A DNA stretch of 31,232 nt. Source: Chara braunii. Taxonomy: Eukaryota > Streptophyta > Charophyceae > Charales > Characeae. A program made the position numbers and the translations under genes. The notes under the pieces were generated by a model. That model was not told the origin of the DNA. It searched no databases and saw nothing but the letters and a program-made list of their open reading frames with translations. The first letter of the stretch is position 1. Each line of letters begins with the position of its first letter. Positions 1 to 9,824 of the stretch are shown in pieces. The DNA lies in NCBI GenBank assembly GCA_003427395.1, contig BFEA01000866.1:44761-75992 (forward strand). The letters are read 5' to 3'.

Positions 1-762
1 TTGCGAGCCACAATGAGGGTGATCGCAGGGACCTTAGGAATTGCCTGCCTTGGAGGAGGAGGCTGAGATTGGCAATGCCCGATGGGGTAAGCGAGACGAT
101 GACGATGGAGAGGAGAGCCTGCCAGAGCAGGACACTGTAACCGAGCTCGAACAGCTCGTACAGTCTCGTGCGATGCTTGTGGCGGTTGTTGATCGCTAGC
201 GCGATGGATAGGCCTAGCTGGCCNAGGAGTCCCACAAACCGCAAAGACCAGACANCCATCAGGTACCATTCGTGGTCGTNTTTCTCGATCAGCTGCATGA
301 CGACAAACGCGCAAGGAACGCCTTTTGTGTAGTGNTTGTACACGAACGACCGGAAAAACTTCAGCAGCGCCTCCAACATGAAGACAGCCACGGCACACCA
401 CAACTCGTTTCTCTTCATGGAGTCGCCGAAGGAGCCCAACATGATACCGAAAACTGTGAGGATCACCCAGCCTGACCCCTCCTGCAGCTGCTCGAACCTG
501 ACCATCCAACTAATGCGGTCCCTGATATCCTGGGACGGAGGAAGCAGATCCCTTGCGTACTCGGCAACAGCGAGGAAATGGACGGGAGGCCCCTTCGGGT
601 CGCCCAGGCCCCGGAGTGTGCAGGTCCGCACATCCTGCCGGTCGTCGTCCANGGACGACGGATAACGATCCAGGCAAACGGGATCTTCCGCTGACCTTCT
701 GGATGATCGTACGGTGATAGACAGTACGCACCGTCGTAAGACTTCCATACCTTCTTCTTCAG
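1..762 (-). CDS. Partial exon of a putative multi-pass membrane protein (host gene), frame broken at an N
   Basis: The minus strand is open from the window edge back to about 762. From the N at 652 down to base 1 one frame reads as a membrane protein without stops: a soluble stretch (FLAVAEYARDLLPPSQD), then hydrophobic segments around WVILTVFGIMLGSF, WCAVAVFMLEALLKFF, VWSLRFVGLLGQLGLSIALAI and YSVLLWQALLSIVIVSL. Upstream of the N the protein-like frame is a different one (KVWKSYDGAYCLSPYDHP), so one base appears to be missing beside the ambiguous base. An ATG at 748-746 is in the downstream frame, but its product there is Arg/Ser-rich and looks like a shadow, so I prefer an exon start at 762, directly after a pyrimidine-rich tract ending in TTAG. 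I do not recognise the family. The 3' end lies outside the window. Exon status and the acceptor are inference; the long open frame and hydrophobic pattern are visible. Confidence 0.6.
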
Positions 763-800
763 CTAAGGTGAGATGGGGGAGCNGGGTGGAGGGGGGAGGG
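763..800 (-). other. Candidate 3' splice acceptor
   Basis: On the minus strand a C/T-rich run of about 35 bases ends in CACCTTAG with AG at 764-763, right where the protein-like frame begins. In the downstream frame the nearest upstream stop is a TGA near 830. This is the usual form of a 3' splice site, so the gene probably has an intron extending right of 763. Confidence 0.45.
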
Positions 801-1545
801 GAAATGATGGACAGAGATATCTNGTCTCTCACAGACTTTTCTTGATTACTATGATAATGATGAGATCGTAGTACCACCACGCGAGTAGTAGAAGTACAGA
901 TATACATAGGGTCATATACAGCGTATATTGTCTTCGTGACGATCGGATTGCCCACTACCAACGCAGGTCGGTCGGTTTTGTCGGGTCTTCGTTTTTTTCG
1001 TTCAGGTGGGTCGGAACTTTACTTAGTGTTTTTTTTTTTTTTTTTTTTTTAACTTAGTGTTTTCCCGTGTCAGAAGAAAAGAGAAGCAGGAAATTTGCTG
1101 TTTGAAATTACGAAGCTCGCACACCTCTACTGTGCTACCGATCTGCTAGAGGCAGAGAGTCATTTATCAAGAATTTTGCTTTTAGGGTTTTGACTCACCC
1201 AACTGCGTATCGATTGCAGACGCGCTCCAATCTGTTAAGGCGTAGTGCCCAATTACAATCTGAGAGCGGATTGAGAAGGGGAAACGGGGAAATCAGACGG
1301 GGTGAGACGCCTGCAACGGGGTTTGCATTTACGAACGATTTCTATTTTATGATATAAAAATAGAAAATTTTATCATTGAAAAGGTTTTTTTCTACTAAAC
1401 AAGTATATATTATAACGATATTTATATACTATCGAAAATCTATAATTAGTAATAAGGACCTACATTAAATAAATGAATACAAGAATGAAGAAGAGAAAAA
1501 AATATAACAATTTCAACCAAGAATAATCGTACATGGAAAAAAGAA
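801..1545. other. Non-coding, probable intron or intergenic DNA
   Basis: No convincing gene. There is a poly-T run at about 1030-1050 and AT-rich sequence around 1340-1450. If the acceptor at 763 is real, part of this is intron of the membrane-protein gene. Nothing else recognised. Confidence 0.5.
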
Positions 1546-1822
1546 GGGTAAGTTTCAAAATAGCGCGTTCGCGGTAGTTTCACAACACAAACGATAGTGG
1601 CGGGGTCCAAGTTTCGTTGCAAGAAAAAAAAATACATCTTTCATTTCGTTGCAGCTTTACAGGTCCCGGTAGTTTCACAGCAAAAATATTTTTTGGGGCG
1701 GGGTCCGACTTTCGTTACAAAAATAAATATTTCGGACACCGACAACACTCCGCTGGGAAACTTGGAAAACGCTTAAAAAAAAAAAAAAAACCTTGGAAAA
1801 CGCGCTATTTCTTCAATTACCC
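1546..1822. mobile_element. MITE-like element with imperfect terminal inverted repeats
   Basis: The ends form a roughly 24-bp inverted repeat (1546-1569 against 1799-1822). The inner 12 bases, AAATAGCGCGTT, are perfect and the outer GGGTAA also matches. The interior is non-coding, with two related sub-units carrying CGGTAGTTTCACA (about 1572 and 1667) and a repeated CTTGGAAAACGC. A 10-bp direct repeat AGAATAATCG lies outside the ends (1520-1529 and 1829-1838) but does not abut them. Size and structure suit a small non-autonomous DNA transposon; the superfamily cannot be assigned. Confidence 0.4.
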
Positions 1823-1838
1823 CGAAAAAGAATAATCG

Positions 1839-2220
1839 GCTATCTTCGACCTGCTGAAAGCGGGGACGGCGAATAAACGGACGCTAACAATAGTGGGAGA
1901 AGCTTGTAACCGGAAGTCTCCCTCTCCTAGTGAATAGTGGGACTTCGGGCAAGCGCTAACCTCTCTCACCCATTGGTTTGCGCACCCTTCCGGACGTGGA
2001 ATTATCACCTAGTGCAACTCCAAAAAAAAAAAAAAAAAAAAAAAAAAACAGGTGTTGGATTGATCGACTGCGTGGTATCGGGGATCGGACCGGGTGGCAC
2101 CACATCAGTTACAAATAGCGAAGAACGAGTTAGTAGAGCATGTTCATTCACACTAGGCAAGGGAGAGTTCCAACGGGTTTCTGTATCTGACTGTAATCCC
2201 AGCTATATTCCGTCGATCAA
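1839..2220. other. Non-coding, with a long poly-A tract
   Basis: No gene seen. A run of about 27 A's at 2022-2048 could be the tail of a plus-strand retroposon; no matching body or target duplication was recognised. Confidence 0.4.
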
Positions 2221-2290
2221 CGGCCCTTGCCCAGTTGGTAAACCCATGAAGCGTTGAAAGCCAGACCTCAGTTCGAATCCAGATGGAACT
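2221..2290 (+). ncRNA. Degenerate tRNA-like segment (SINE head or tRNA pseudogene)
   Basis: An A-box-like TGCCCAGTTGG at 2228-2238 and a B-box-like GTTCGAATCC at 2271-2280 are spaced about 42 nt apart, as in Pol III internal promoters. The acceptor arms do not pair and the T and anticodon stems are poor, so this is not a functional tRNA. A-rich (AAAT)n sequence about 220 bp downstream could be a SINE tail, but that body contains a separate insertion scar, so the full extent is uncertain. Confidence 0.35.
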
Positions 2291-2488
2291 CCATAAATAA
2301 AAACCTGAGTTTCGTGGGGCCGGTCAGCTCTGCGATGATATCTCAAGGCTCTATTCCGACAGGAGGTCCAGGTACGAGTACGCTCCCCGCTTAGCGCAAA
2401 ATTCTAGATGGAGTCTGAGTCCTAAATGCGAGAACACCTCGACCACATCGTTGCTCTCTTCTCCCAAAAGGCAAAAAAATGTAATTCT

Positions 2489-2501
2489 AAATGCAGTCTG
2501 A

Positions 2502-2532
<31 letters not shown>

Positions 2533-2563
2533 ATAAATGAAAATAAAAAATGCAGTCTGAGTA
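2489..2563 (+). repeat. A-rich (AAAT)n tract flanked by 16-bp direct repeats
   Basis: AAATGCAGTCTGAGTA occurs at 2489-2504 and again at 2548-2563, enclosing an AAAT-type microsatellite. This is what target-primed insertion of an extremely 5'-truncated retroposon (tail only) between target-site duplications would leave. Confidence 0.55.
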
Positions 2564-3776
2564 CTGAATGGCAGAGCAGTTCGACCGCTGACCCGTAACC
2601 CATATCCATATTATCCTTGGTCATCGGTCGACCCAAGGCATGCCATGTCACGGTCACGTTCAAAACCCTATGCCTTCCGAGTCAATGTCGATTTCGTTAC
2701 TTGACGGGCTAAGCAGAAAATATGAGCTCAGGTATCAGCCTCAATAGGAGTGCTTGGGGAGTAGTAGGAAACTTGTATTACAAAAATAAGAAAATGCTAC
2801 AGAGGAACGGACCTGTCAGACGAAGATGGAGAAACATGATCCTCGAGGAACGAGCTGCCCTATTCCCGAGAGAGAATCGACTTTTAACCGCAACAGAACC
2901 GAAGCGAAGGACAAAATAGAGGCAGCGGCAGCGACCAGGTTGAGCGCAAGCGATACAAGAGCGAAGAAGACGACTTCGCTCCTTGAAGGCGAACTAGCAA
3001 CGCCGGTGGGAAATCCTCGCCGCCGGCGCAACGGGCTGTAGCCGGCCCAGCATGCCCCTTCGTCTTCGTCTCAGAATGGAGCGAGTCCTTCGGCCCCTGC
3101 GCAAGGATGACACGCATAAATCGAGAAATGGTCCAAATAAAAAAAATAAAATAAAAAAATGGAATGACTGGAACCCCTCGCCGTTTGACTCTTAGGGGGG
3201 AAATCGACTGAAATGAACACCAACCAAAATTATGCGAGAAGTTTACAGAGGAGGCTCAGGAGGGCACCTTGCCTACGAAAGTGGAGAAAAGTGATATACC
3301 ACGACGGAACTGCCCATTTCTCTTCCCCCAGTCCGCGAGTGGGGACTTCAACCATGCTTTAAACGCAAAAAAGGACCGAAGAAAGAGACAGGCGAAAGGT
3401 AGGGAGCGTGCTACACCCGCGCGCAACCCGCTCATTAACACTTACTTGACGACCATACGGACGCCGTTAGTAATAATATCTCAGGAAAATCACTGAGGAC
3501 GTTGAACAGACGGGAAAGCGGACACTCTCCCTGAGAAACCCTCGTCGGGGAGAAGGAGCGGAAGAACGAACAGGAGGGGAAGGAGGGGGGGGAGGAGGGG
3601 CCTATCAACGCTTTTCCTTTTCATCTGTAGTTCTCAGTGAAAAATAATAAATAAATTCAAGGAATCGTGACGATTGAGTGCCCGTAACGATAGGCGATGT
3701 CTTCACCTCCTTGCTACAGCAGATCTCGACGACTCGACGAGGTGTGGACTCCAGCGCAGTCCCCTCCACGGTCCCA
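2564..3776. other. Intergenic DNA without recognised genes
   Basis: Reading frames here are short, occur on both strands over the same bases and show no recognisable motif. A G-rich stretch sits at about 3570-3600. Nothing else seen. Confidence 0.5.
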
Positions 3777-3846
3777 ATTTCTCGGTCTTTTGGCTAAGAT
3801 GAAATGTAATATCTCTTCTGATCCGTGCTCCATCGGTCCACATGAA
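3777..3846 (+). pseudogene. U2 snRNA-derived pseudogene
   Basis: TTTCTCGGTCTTTTGGCTAA and the bases after it closely follow the conserved 5' end of U2 snRNA (stem-loop I and the region after it). The branch-point recognition element, normally GTAGTA, is GTAATA here. About 16 bases of stem-loop II are missing, after which a stem resembling GTG..CATCGG..CCACA resumes. Beyond about 3846 the similarity stops; the Sm site and 3' loops are absent. The deletion and changed branch-point element argue against function. It is a retrocopy, truncated gene or snRNA-derived SINE head; no clear promoter was confirmed. Confidence 0.65.
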
Positions 3847-3868
3847 AGAAGGAAAAAGAGCTGTCAGA

Positions 3869-3908
3869 GGTGGAAAAACTTCGTTTTAGGTGGAAAAACT
3901 TCGTTTTA
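3869..3908. repeat. 20-bp exact tandem duplication
   Basis: GGTGGAAAAACTTCGTTTTA occurs twice head to tail at 3869-3888 and 3889-3908, shortly after the U2-like sequence. Confidence 0.85.
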
Positions 3909-4929
3909 GTATAATCATGTCCGCCGCCCCATCCCCACCTCCCAACCTTTCCTCTTGCTCCTGCTCCTGCTGCTGCGGCTACGGCACGGCGTAATTGAGT
4001 TCTATTTCCGTGAGTCACTGAAATGTTAATAGAGCAAATCTTCAAGGAGGAACTAACAGTCCGAGGAAAAGAATACGGTGTCAAGAAGCCAAACCCTTAT
4101 CTTAGCCGGCGACGGAGCCAGAGGCATTTACACGCAGTACCAGGCACTGCGGAAATCCTTGTTACGGAACACCGACCTCTATAAATCAATTTCTTCTCAG
4201 CTCCGTCGTTCAGTGATCTACGGTAGGGTTCCTGACTTCTGGCACTGAATGACAAAGTGAGGCATCGTGCGTGTGTGGTGAACTCGCACGTACGGGTGTG
4301 CGCGTGAGCGTGCGTGCGTGCGGGTGTGGAGGTGTGCCGAAGAGGAGAGAATCGATAGATACCTCGGAAAGTTCCACCCTTTCTTTCCCCTTTCTCTCCT
4401 CTCTCTCGGCATGGCTGCTTGTCGGTCTGTCGTGCCGTGGCCCGGAGTGGGCACCGAGCACCCGCTCACACGAAGAAGCAATTTGATAGTCGATTTCGCG
4501 CCAAGCCCACCCTTCGAAAAGGAGAGAGAAAAGGAAACAAGAGAAAACGGGGCGGATGCAAATTGTCTCCTCTCTCGTCTGAACCTGGCCAGAAAATAAG
4601 CACAGACGTGAAATTTGGAACGTCCTGGCTCAAGGAAAAAAGTGAATCTGATCATAGCTGCAGTCTGGGCCAGCGTAATCCGTGAAAGTACCGCCGTGTG
4701 GGAGATTAGCAAATACGTGAAACTGTTGAATGTGCCGAGCCCGCCTTTTGCTTCTTGTGGCGACAAGTTATTTTGCTGCAAGGCTGAGGCCGTGTACTGG
4801 TCTAGTCCCAGGCAAAGAATGGAGAATGGAAGGTCATACAGGGTAACAGTCATGGGTTTCAATTGGTACTTCCAAACAAGCCATTTATATGTTTCTTCAG
4901 AGAAACTGCAGTTATGCCTTTCTACCAAC
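3909..4929. other. Intergenic DNA with a TATA-like motif and a GT-rich simple stretch
   Basis: CTCTATAAATC around 4178-4188 resembles a plant TATA box on the plus strand, but no convincing downstream gene follows. A GTGCGTGC-type simple region covers about 4260-4330. A long minus-strand frame at 4946-4218 begins at GTG and crosses this simple DNA, so I do not call it a gene. Confidence 0.4.
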
Positions 4930-5100
4930 CTGGGGCCAAGTCCCACTAGCAGCGTTGATCTACCTCAACGCCTGAATCTGGACGTCTATTGTGGAGACGT
5001 GCAGTTCAGGAAACTCAACACCATTTCTGGACATCCCCGCCAAAGCGTCCAGATTCAGGCGTTGAGGTAGCTCAACGCTGCTAGTGGGACTTGGCCCCTG
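4930..5100. repeat. Long near-perfect inverted repeat (hairpin, 55-nt arms)
   Basis: Bases 4930-4984 are the reverse complement of 5046-5100 with two mismatches in 55. The 61-nt middle is itself partly self-complementary (GGAGACGTGCAG against the reverse complement of CTGGACATCCCC), so the whole 171 nt folds into one extended hairpin. The arms contain a smaller palindrome CGTTGAG/CTCAACG. The right arm ends directly against the first GGCCCTCGGTTG motif. It could be a foldback transposon, a short inverted-repeat locus or a small-RNA precursor; sequence alone does not decide. Confidence 0.85.
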
Positions 5101-5151
5101 GGCCCTCGGTTGCTTTTTTTTTTTTTTTTTTTTTTTTGTGGCCCTCGGTTG
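5101..5151. repeat. Duplicated 12-mer around a 24-T tract (candidate target-site duplication)
   Basis: GGCCCTCGGTTG occurs at 5101-5112 and 5140-5151, separated by C, 24 T's and GT. The same 12-mer recurs at 16269-16280. In a minus-strand LINE insertion the target duplication should directly precede the poly-T on the plus strand, which holds for both left copies. Confidence 0.6.
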
Positions 5152-5152
5152 G

Positions 5153-5487
5153 TTTTTTTTTTTGTTTTTTTTTTTCCCTTCAATCATCAGGGACAGGCGA
5201 CTATCAGGCAGGCTATGGTAACCCACCTGATTGGGGCCTGCACAGTTCGATGTCTCCATTCTATTGGTGGGGAGCGTCACCTGTTGGAAATCGGGTCCAA
5301 CGTCCCTATAGTTCAAACATGACACTCATGAGGTTCTTGAAACACATCCTGACTCAAATGACCTCTTCACCATGTGGGCGCCAGAACTGACTTGATCTAC
5401 TGGTCTATGAGTCTTTTCAAAATGAGCTGTCCTAACTGGCCACTGAAGTACCTGCAAGTTCTGCCAGATATGTCATTGTAACAGAAT
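5153..5487 (-). other. LINE 3' UTR and poly-A tail
   Basis: Between the ORF2 stop at 5488 and the T11-G-T11 tract at 5153-5175 (the poly-A tail in LINE orientation) there is about 310 bp of non-coding sequence. No separate gene is seen. Confidence 0.6.
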
Positions 5488-8010
5488 CTAAATTCGATGA
5501 AGTACACCTGCACTGTGCCGCATGCTACATGTTGAATCTGATCTGAATGAGCTTATGGCGTATTCTTGCGGAATCATGGTGGCCTCGGCCCCATCAGCCT
5601 TGGTCTTGATCAGCTTGACTCTTTGTCCCCATGTTCTGAAGAAGCGGTCTCTAGCTGCTCTTTTGTTCAGAGCACATCTGGCCCTCCTCCAATCCACGCA
5701 AATCAAGGAATGTATTCCATCTAGAACCATATTCATGATGCTGAGGTCCGAATGGAACCTGGATCGAAATACCCTATCATTCCTGATTCTCCAGATGACT
5801 TGCATAATGGCCGCTCTGCATGCCTGGGCCACGTACACCCAACCCTTGCCAACTGCCTCTGCATTGTGCAAGATGCCTTCCACCACAAAATCCTCCTCCC
5901 ACTGAACCAGAGTTTCCACCTTCTTCTCCCATAACTTAGCCCACCACACCCAAATCCTCGTGGACTCAATGCAGCCGCACCATAGATGCGTAGCTGATTC
6001 CACTGTTTTCCGGCATCTTCGGCACGTGTTATCTACCGGTAATCTGTTGTCTGTTAGCCATTTGGCTGTGGGAACAATTCTGTGAGACTGCATCCAAGCC
6101 AGGCTTCTCAACTTGGTGGATGGAATCTGCTTCAGATTGTGCCACAATTTTCTGAGTTCAGTCGAATTAATTCTTCCGTTCAGGGAAGATCTCTCTCTGG
6201 GTTCCATCTGCCAGCGGTTACAGACCCCTAGAGGGAGAGACCATGACTTGGCCTGCATCCTGTATCCCACTGTAGGCCGATATTCCAAGAGCCGGACTTG
6301 TTTGAAGGGCTCGAGCATGGACCACCCCCAGTGAAGCGGTAGTGTTTGCAGACTATCAACTGCCTGTGTTCCCATAGGACAGAAAAAAATGTTTTTGTCC
6401 TTACTTGCTGGTTTTGAACAGACGACTATGGACTTAACTTGTCCGAGCTCAAGGACCGTCTCCTCTGTTTCCGGTAGGGTGTTGAAAGACCCATTATTGT
6501 TGTTTTCTATGGTGTAAGGTGTGGCGACAGCCTGGGTATGATCCTGGTCCAAGATCACGTGGACCTTGAAAACTTCCGGAGGTTTGTCATTGCCGGTCCT
6601 CACTACCCATTGTCCTTCATACGCTGGCAGAGGATGTAGCAGGACCTGCTTCCATTCCAGGGGCACGCTGTTGATGATCCCCTCGACCCGCGTCTGCACA
6701 TTTCTTAAGTGGTGCAGCTTAGAGCGCAGTTCCGCTGGGGATCTCCATTGTGTCAGTTCTGAGTCCCAGATATCTGACACTTTGGAGACTCCCCTTTGGA
6801 TCCAGGATCTACCAAACTGGCCCAGGCCATCTGCCGCAGACCAGGTGAGACGGTAGGGATCCCTGATGAACACATTCTCAAATAGGTGTTGAGCCAGGAT
6901 TTCTTCTCTGGTCACGGGCCCTTTGATCTGTGAAGGCATAATGAGGTACCATGCCCCGAGGATGTCTTTCCAGATTGGAGACGTGATCATGCCCTTGAGC
7001 ATGGAGGGCGTGAGGAGGGCAACCCCGACATCCTCCCTCCGAGTGAGCCCCCAGTGTTTCATTAAAATCCCCATTGCTAACTCCACCCAGTGGTGCTGAG
7101 AGTGTTCTGTGAGGAGTTTGATTACCCACCTAGCTAAGAGGGCATTAACCTGCATCTCTGGATCCTTGATGCCCAGCCCCCCGTCCGCCTTATCCCTCAC
7201 CACTTTCTTCCATGCTAACTTAGCAATGTAACCCACCCCTTCCTCATTTGTACCTTTCCAGAGATACTTGGTGGATAAGGATCTGATCTTGCCGTAGGAT
7301 TTAGTTTCTAGGCCCCTAATCGAGCCCGGGTACCAGATGAGTGAAAAAATTGATGTGTTGAGGAAGAGAGCCCTACCGAGGATCGAGACTCCCTTGACTC
7401 TGGCCACTGTACCTAGCTTGGAGATAACCTTTCGCTCCACCAAGGTACTGCACGTCTTCCTGCTGTCCGTCATGCTGACCTGCACACCCAAAAACCGCTC
7501 GCATTCTCCTGTAGGCAAACGTTTTAGTCCCCAATCCACAAACAAGTGTGCATCAGCATTTACAATTGCAACAGACTTAGGCCAGTTAACAAGGGCTTCC
7601 GAGAACCTTGAATATAAGTCCAAGCAATTTTTCAAGGCTCCCAAGGATTCTTTGGAATTAATCGATAATGCAAAAAGATCATCCGCCATGGCGGACACTT
7701 TGCATTGGCCCCCATAGGGCAATCGGAGACCCTGAATATCCGGACCACTCCTAATCAAAGAAAGGAGTACCTCCATTTGAATGACGAAAATCATGGGGGC
7801 CAGAGGGCACCCTTGACGGAGTGAGCGAGTAAGCTTAAAGGGACTTGAGAGTTCCCCATTGACCATCACCCTACCCACCCCTTTCAAGTAGAGGGCTCTA
7901 ACCCACCTTGAGAAGGACCCCCCGAACCCCGCCCTGTCCAAGGTGTCCAATACAAATTGCCAATTAACCCTATCATATGCCTTCTCTAAATCCAAAAGGA
8001 GGGCTACAAT
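5488..8010 (-). pseudogene. LINE ORF2, C-terminal part: reverse transcriptase palm/thumb and zinc-binding domain
   Basis: This continues, in the same frame, the segment that ends at the TAG at 8013-8011. Motif A reads LDLEKAYDRVNW with catalytic Asp. Motif B is RQGCPLAPMIF. Motif C is AMADDLFAL (7689-7678): both Asp are kept but the usual aromatic residue is Met. After the RT comes a long connection domain and near the C-terminus a zf-RVT-like pattern, CRRCRK followed by HLWCGC, then Trp/Arg-rich sequence. RT synthesises cDNA by target-primed reverse transcription at the nick made by the endonuclease. No genuine start codon lies here; the ATG-like start often predicted at 7995 is TTG. Expected location is a cytoplasmic/nuclear RNP with ORF1 protein. 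Confidence 0.93.
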
Positions 8011-9597
8011 CTAAGGCTGTTCCTCCTTCATGTACTCTAGGGCTTCAATAGTAAGCATGATATTATGTACAATATTTCTGTTCTGAACGAAACCTGCCTG
8101 CTCTTGACCCACCAGCAATGGCAGATACCGTTTGAGTCTGTTAGCAAGGGTTTTGGCTGGAATTTTGTAGGAGGTGTTGAGAAGGGAGATCGGTCTCCAA
8201 TTACGGATATTCCTCTTGTCTCCTTTCTTGTACAGCAGTGAGATCACTCCCAACCTCATATCCTTCCCTAGATCGTGCCCGTACAGAATACTATCATAGA
8301 TATTAACTAGCACCGGGCCCAGGGTTTCCCAAAAATAACTGTAATATTCGACTGGGAGCCCGTCGCTGCCCGGACACTTGCCTTTTTTCATGTTTTTTAC
8401 TGTCTGAGAAAGTTCCTCTAAGGTGATGGGGCGGTTCAAGTCCAGTTTCCCTTGGGGAGGAGGACGAGCCTTGTATGCATTCCACATGGTGTCCTGAAGC
8501 TCATTGTCCCCTGACTCTAGGCACACTGGCGTAGTGGACGTCAAAATGTCTTTGAAGTAAAGTTGGGCGTACTCAAGGATGGTCCTGGTATCCCTGGCCT
8601 TGGGCTCAAAGGCATCAAAGGGGTGGTCAAACTCTATAATGATGGATGAGCCCTTGCGGGCCGAGAGTTTTTTAAAGTTGTCCTTGGTCATCCTATCACC
8701 CACATCCATCCACTTGATCTTCGCGCGCTCTGCCCATACTCTCTCTTTCTCAATTTGTAAATTGTCTAATTTGTCTCTCCGAAAATTCAGTTGGGCCAGC
8801 AAAAAAGCAGCAAAGCCGGGTTCCGAATCCATGTTCGCATCGGCCCACTCTATTTGACTCAGGCATTTCTCCTCTTCCAGACGGCGAGCACGTGCTTTGA
8901 TCCGGGAAGCGAAATCGAAGTCCGAGACTGCTAATCTGTTGGCTGCCTCGAGCCAGTCGTTATCCGAATCATAGAAGTGGGAGAGCGTCCTGAGTTTGGT
9001 TAAGGTGTCACCAACAAACCTCACCAAACCGGAATCCTTAAGGGTGTCAGTATTCAATCTATAGTATCCTTTGCCCCTTGAGGTATAACCGTCGGGGACA
9101 AAGGTGGCTATCACCGGCCTGTGATCAGATAAGGAGTCATAAGGCATTGCTGCCTCCATCACCCAATCAGCAGCTTTGTCTCTGATTAGGAAAAAATCCA
9201 ACCTTAACTTCGTGAAGGTCTTGTCCTGTCTGGGGATGTGAGACGTCCATGTGTAGTTCCTAACCTCAGGGTGCAGCATCCTGAAGGGCTCGACCAATCC
9301 CATGCTATCAATCATATCCCCAAGGGCAAGAGAGTCATTCCTGATTGGATCCCCGACTGAGGAGTCCAAGCATGGGTCCAAAATTGTGTTCCAATCCCCC
9401 CCCATGACTAAGTTATGATTGGATGGAAGGACTCTGGGCAGTATTTCAAAGAATTGCATTTTCTCTCTCCTATCAACCGGGGCATACACCGATACAAAGG
9501 TCCACTCTATGTCCTCTATACTGGCGGTGAGCCAAACCCATCGTCCCAAAGAGTCTGAGAACCAATCAATGACCTTGAAACTCAAATGTTTGCGCAC
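8011..9597 (-). pseudogene. LINE ORF2, middle part: APE endonuclease C-terminal half and RT fingers
   Basis: About 528 codons. The first ~170 complete the APE-type endonuclease: GGDWN, RLDFFLI and the catalytic LSDHRPV are all visible. A linker with charged helices follows (RARRLEEEK, RRDKLDNLQIEKERVWAER), then the start of the RT: GSDGLPVEYY, RNWRPISLLNTSYK, LANRLKRYLP and QAGFVQNRNIVHN. The frame is entered from the upstream endonuclease segment by a shift near 9611 and left by an amber codon (TAG, 8013-8011) just before RT motif A. All active-site residues of the endonuclease are present, so the breaks look recent or technical. Confidence 0.92.
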
Positions 9598-9824
9598 TAA
9601 AATTGCAGTACCCCCCTAGTCCCATCTGCAGGGGCCCAGAACTGAGGGCCCTGCCACTTCCATTTGGCATCCTCAATTTTGTCTTCATTCAGCTGAGTCT
9701 CCTGGAGCAAGGTAATGTGTACCCCACGTTGATGAACCCACGACCTCAGCCTGGCCCATTTAAACTTAGCATTATTATCACCCAGACCTCTGACATTCCA
9801 GAAGGCTATTCTGAGTTTATTCAT
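9597..9824 (-). pseudogene. LINE ORF2, N-terminal part: start of APE endonuclease
   Basis: The N-terminus of ORF2 reads MNKLRIAFWNVRGLGD with the metal-site Asn, followed by HITLLQETQL with the catalytic Glu. I chose the ATG at 9824-9822 because it sits at the start of the endonuclease fold and overlaps the ORF1 region stop (ATGAATAA, stop at 9819-9817); the frame is open further upstream to an ATG at 9866. It ends after GTRG at a frame break in a run of six C's on the plus strand (9611-9616), where one base seems to be missing; the fold continues in another frame. Confidence 0.9.

Noticed and set aside
2221-2290. Functional tRNA gene with a GAA anticodon
   Set aside because: Acceptor, anticodon and T stems do not pair; only the promoter-like boxes remain.
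4218-4946. 242-codon minus-strand open frame
   Set aside because: Begins at GTG inside the hairpin arm, crosses GT-rich simple DNA, and overlaps open frames on the other strand; no motif.
7993-7995. Independent start codon for the RT segment
   Set aside because: The codon is TTG within RT motif A; the frame simply continues after the amber stop.
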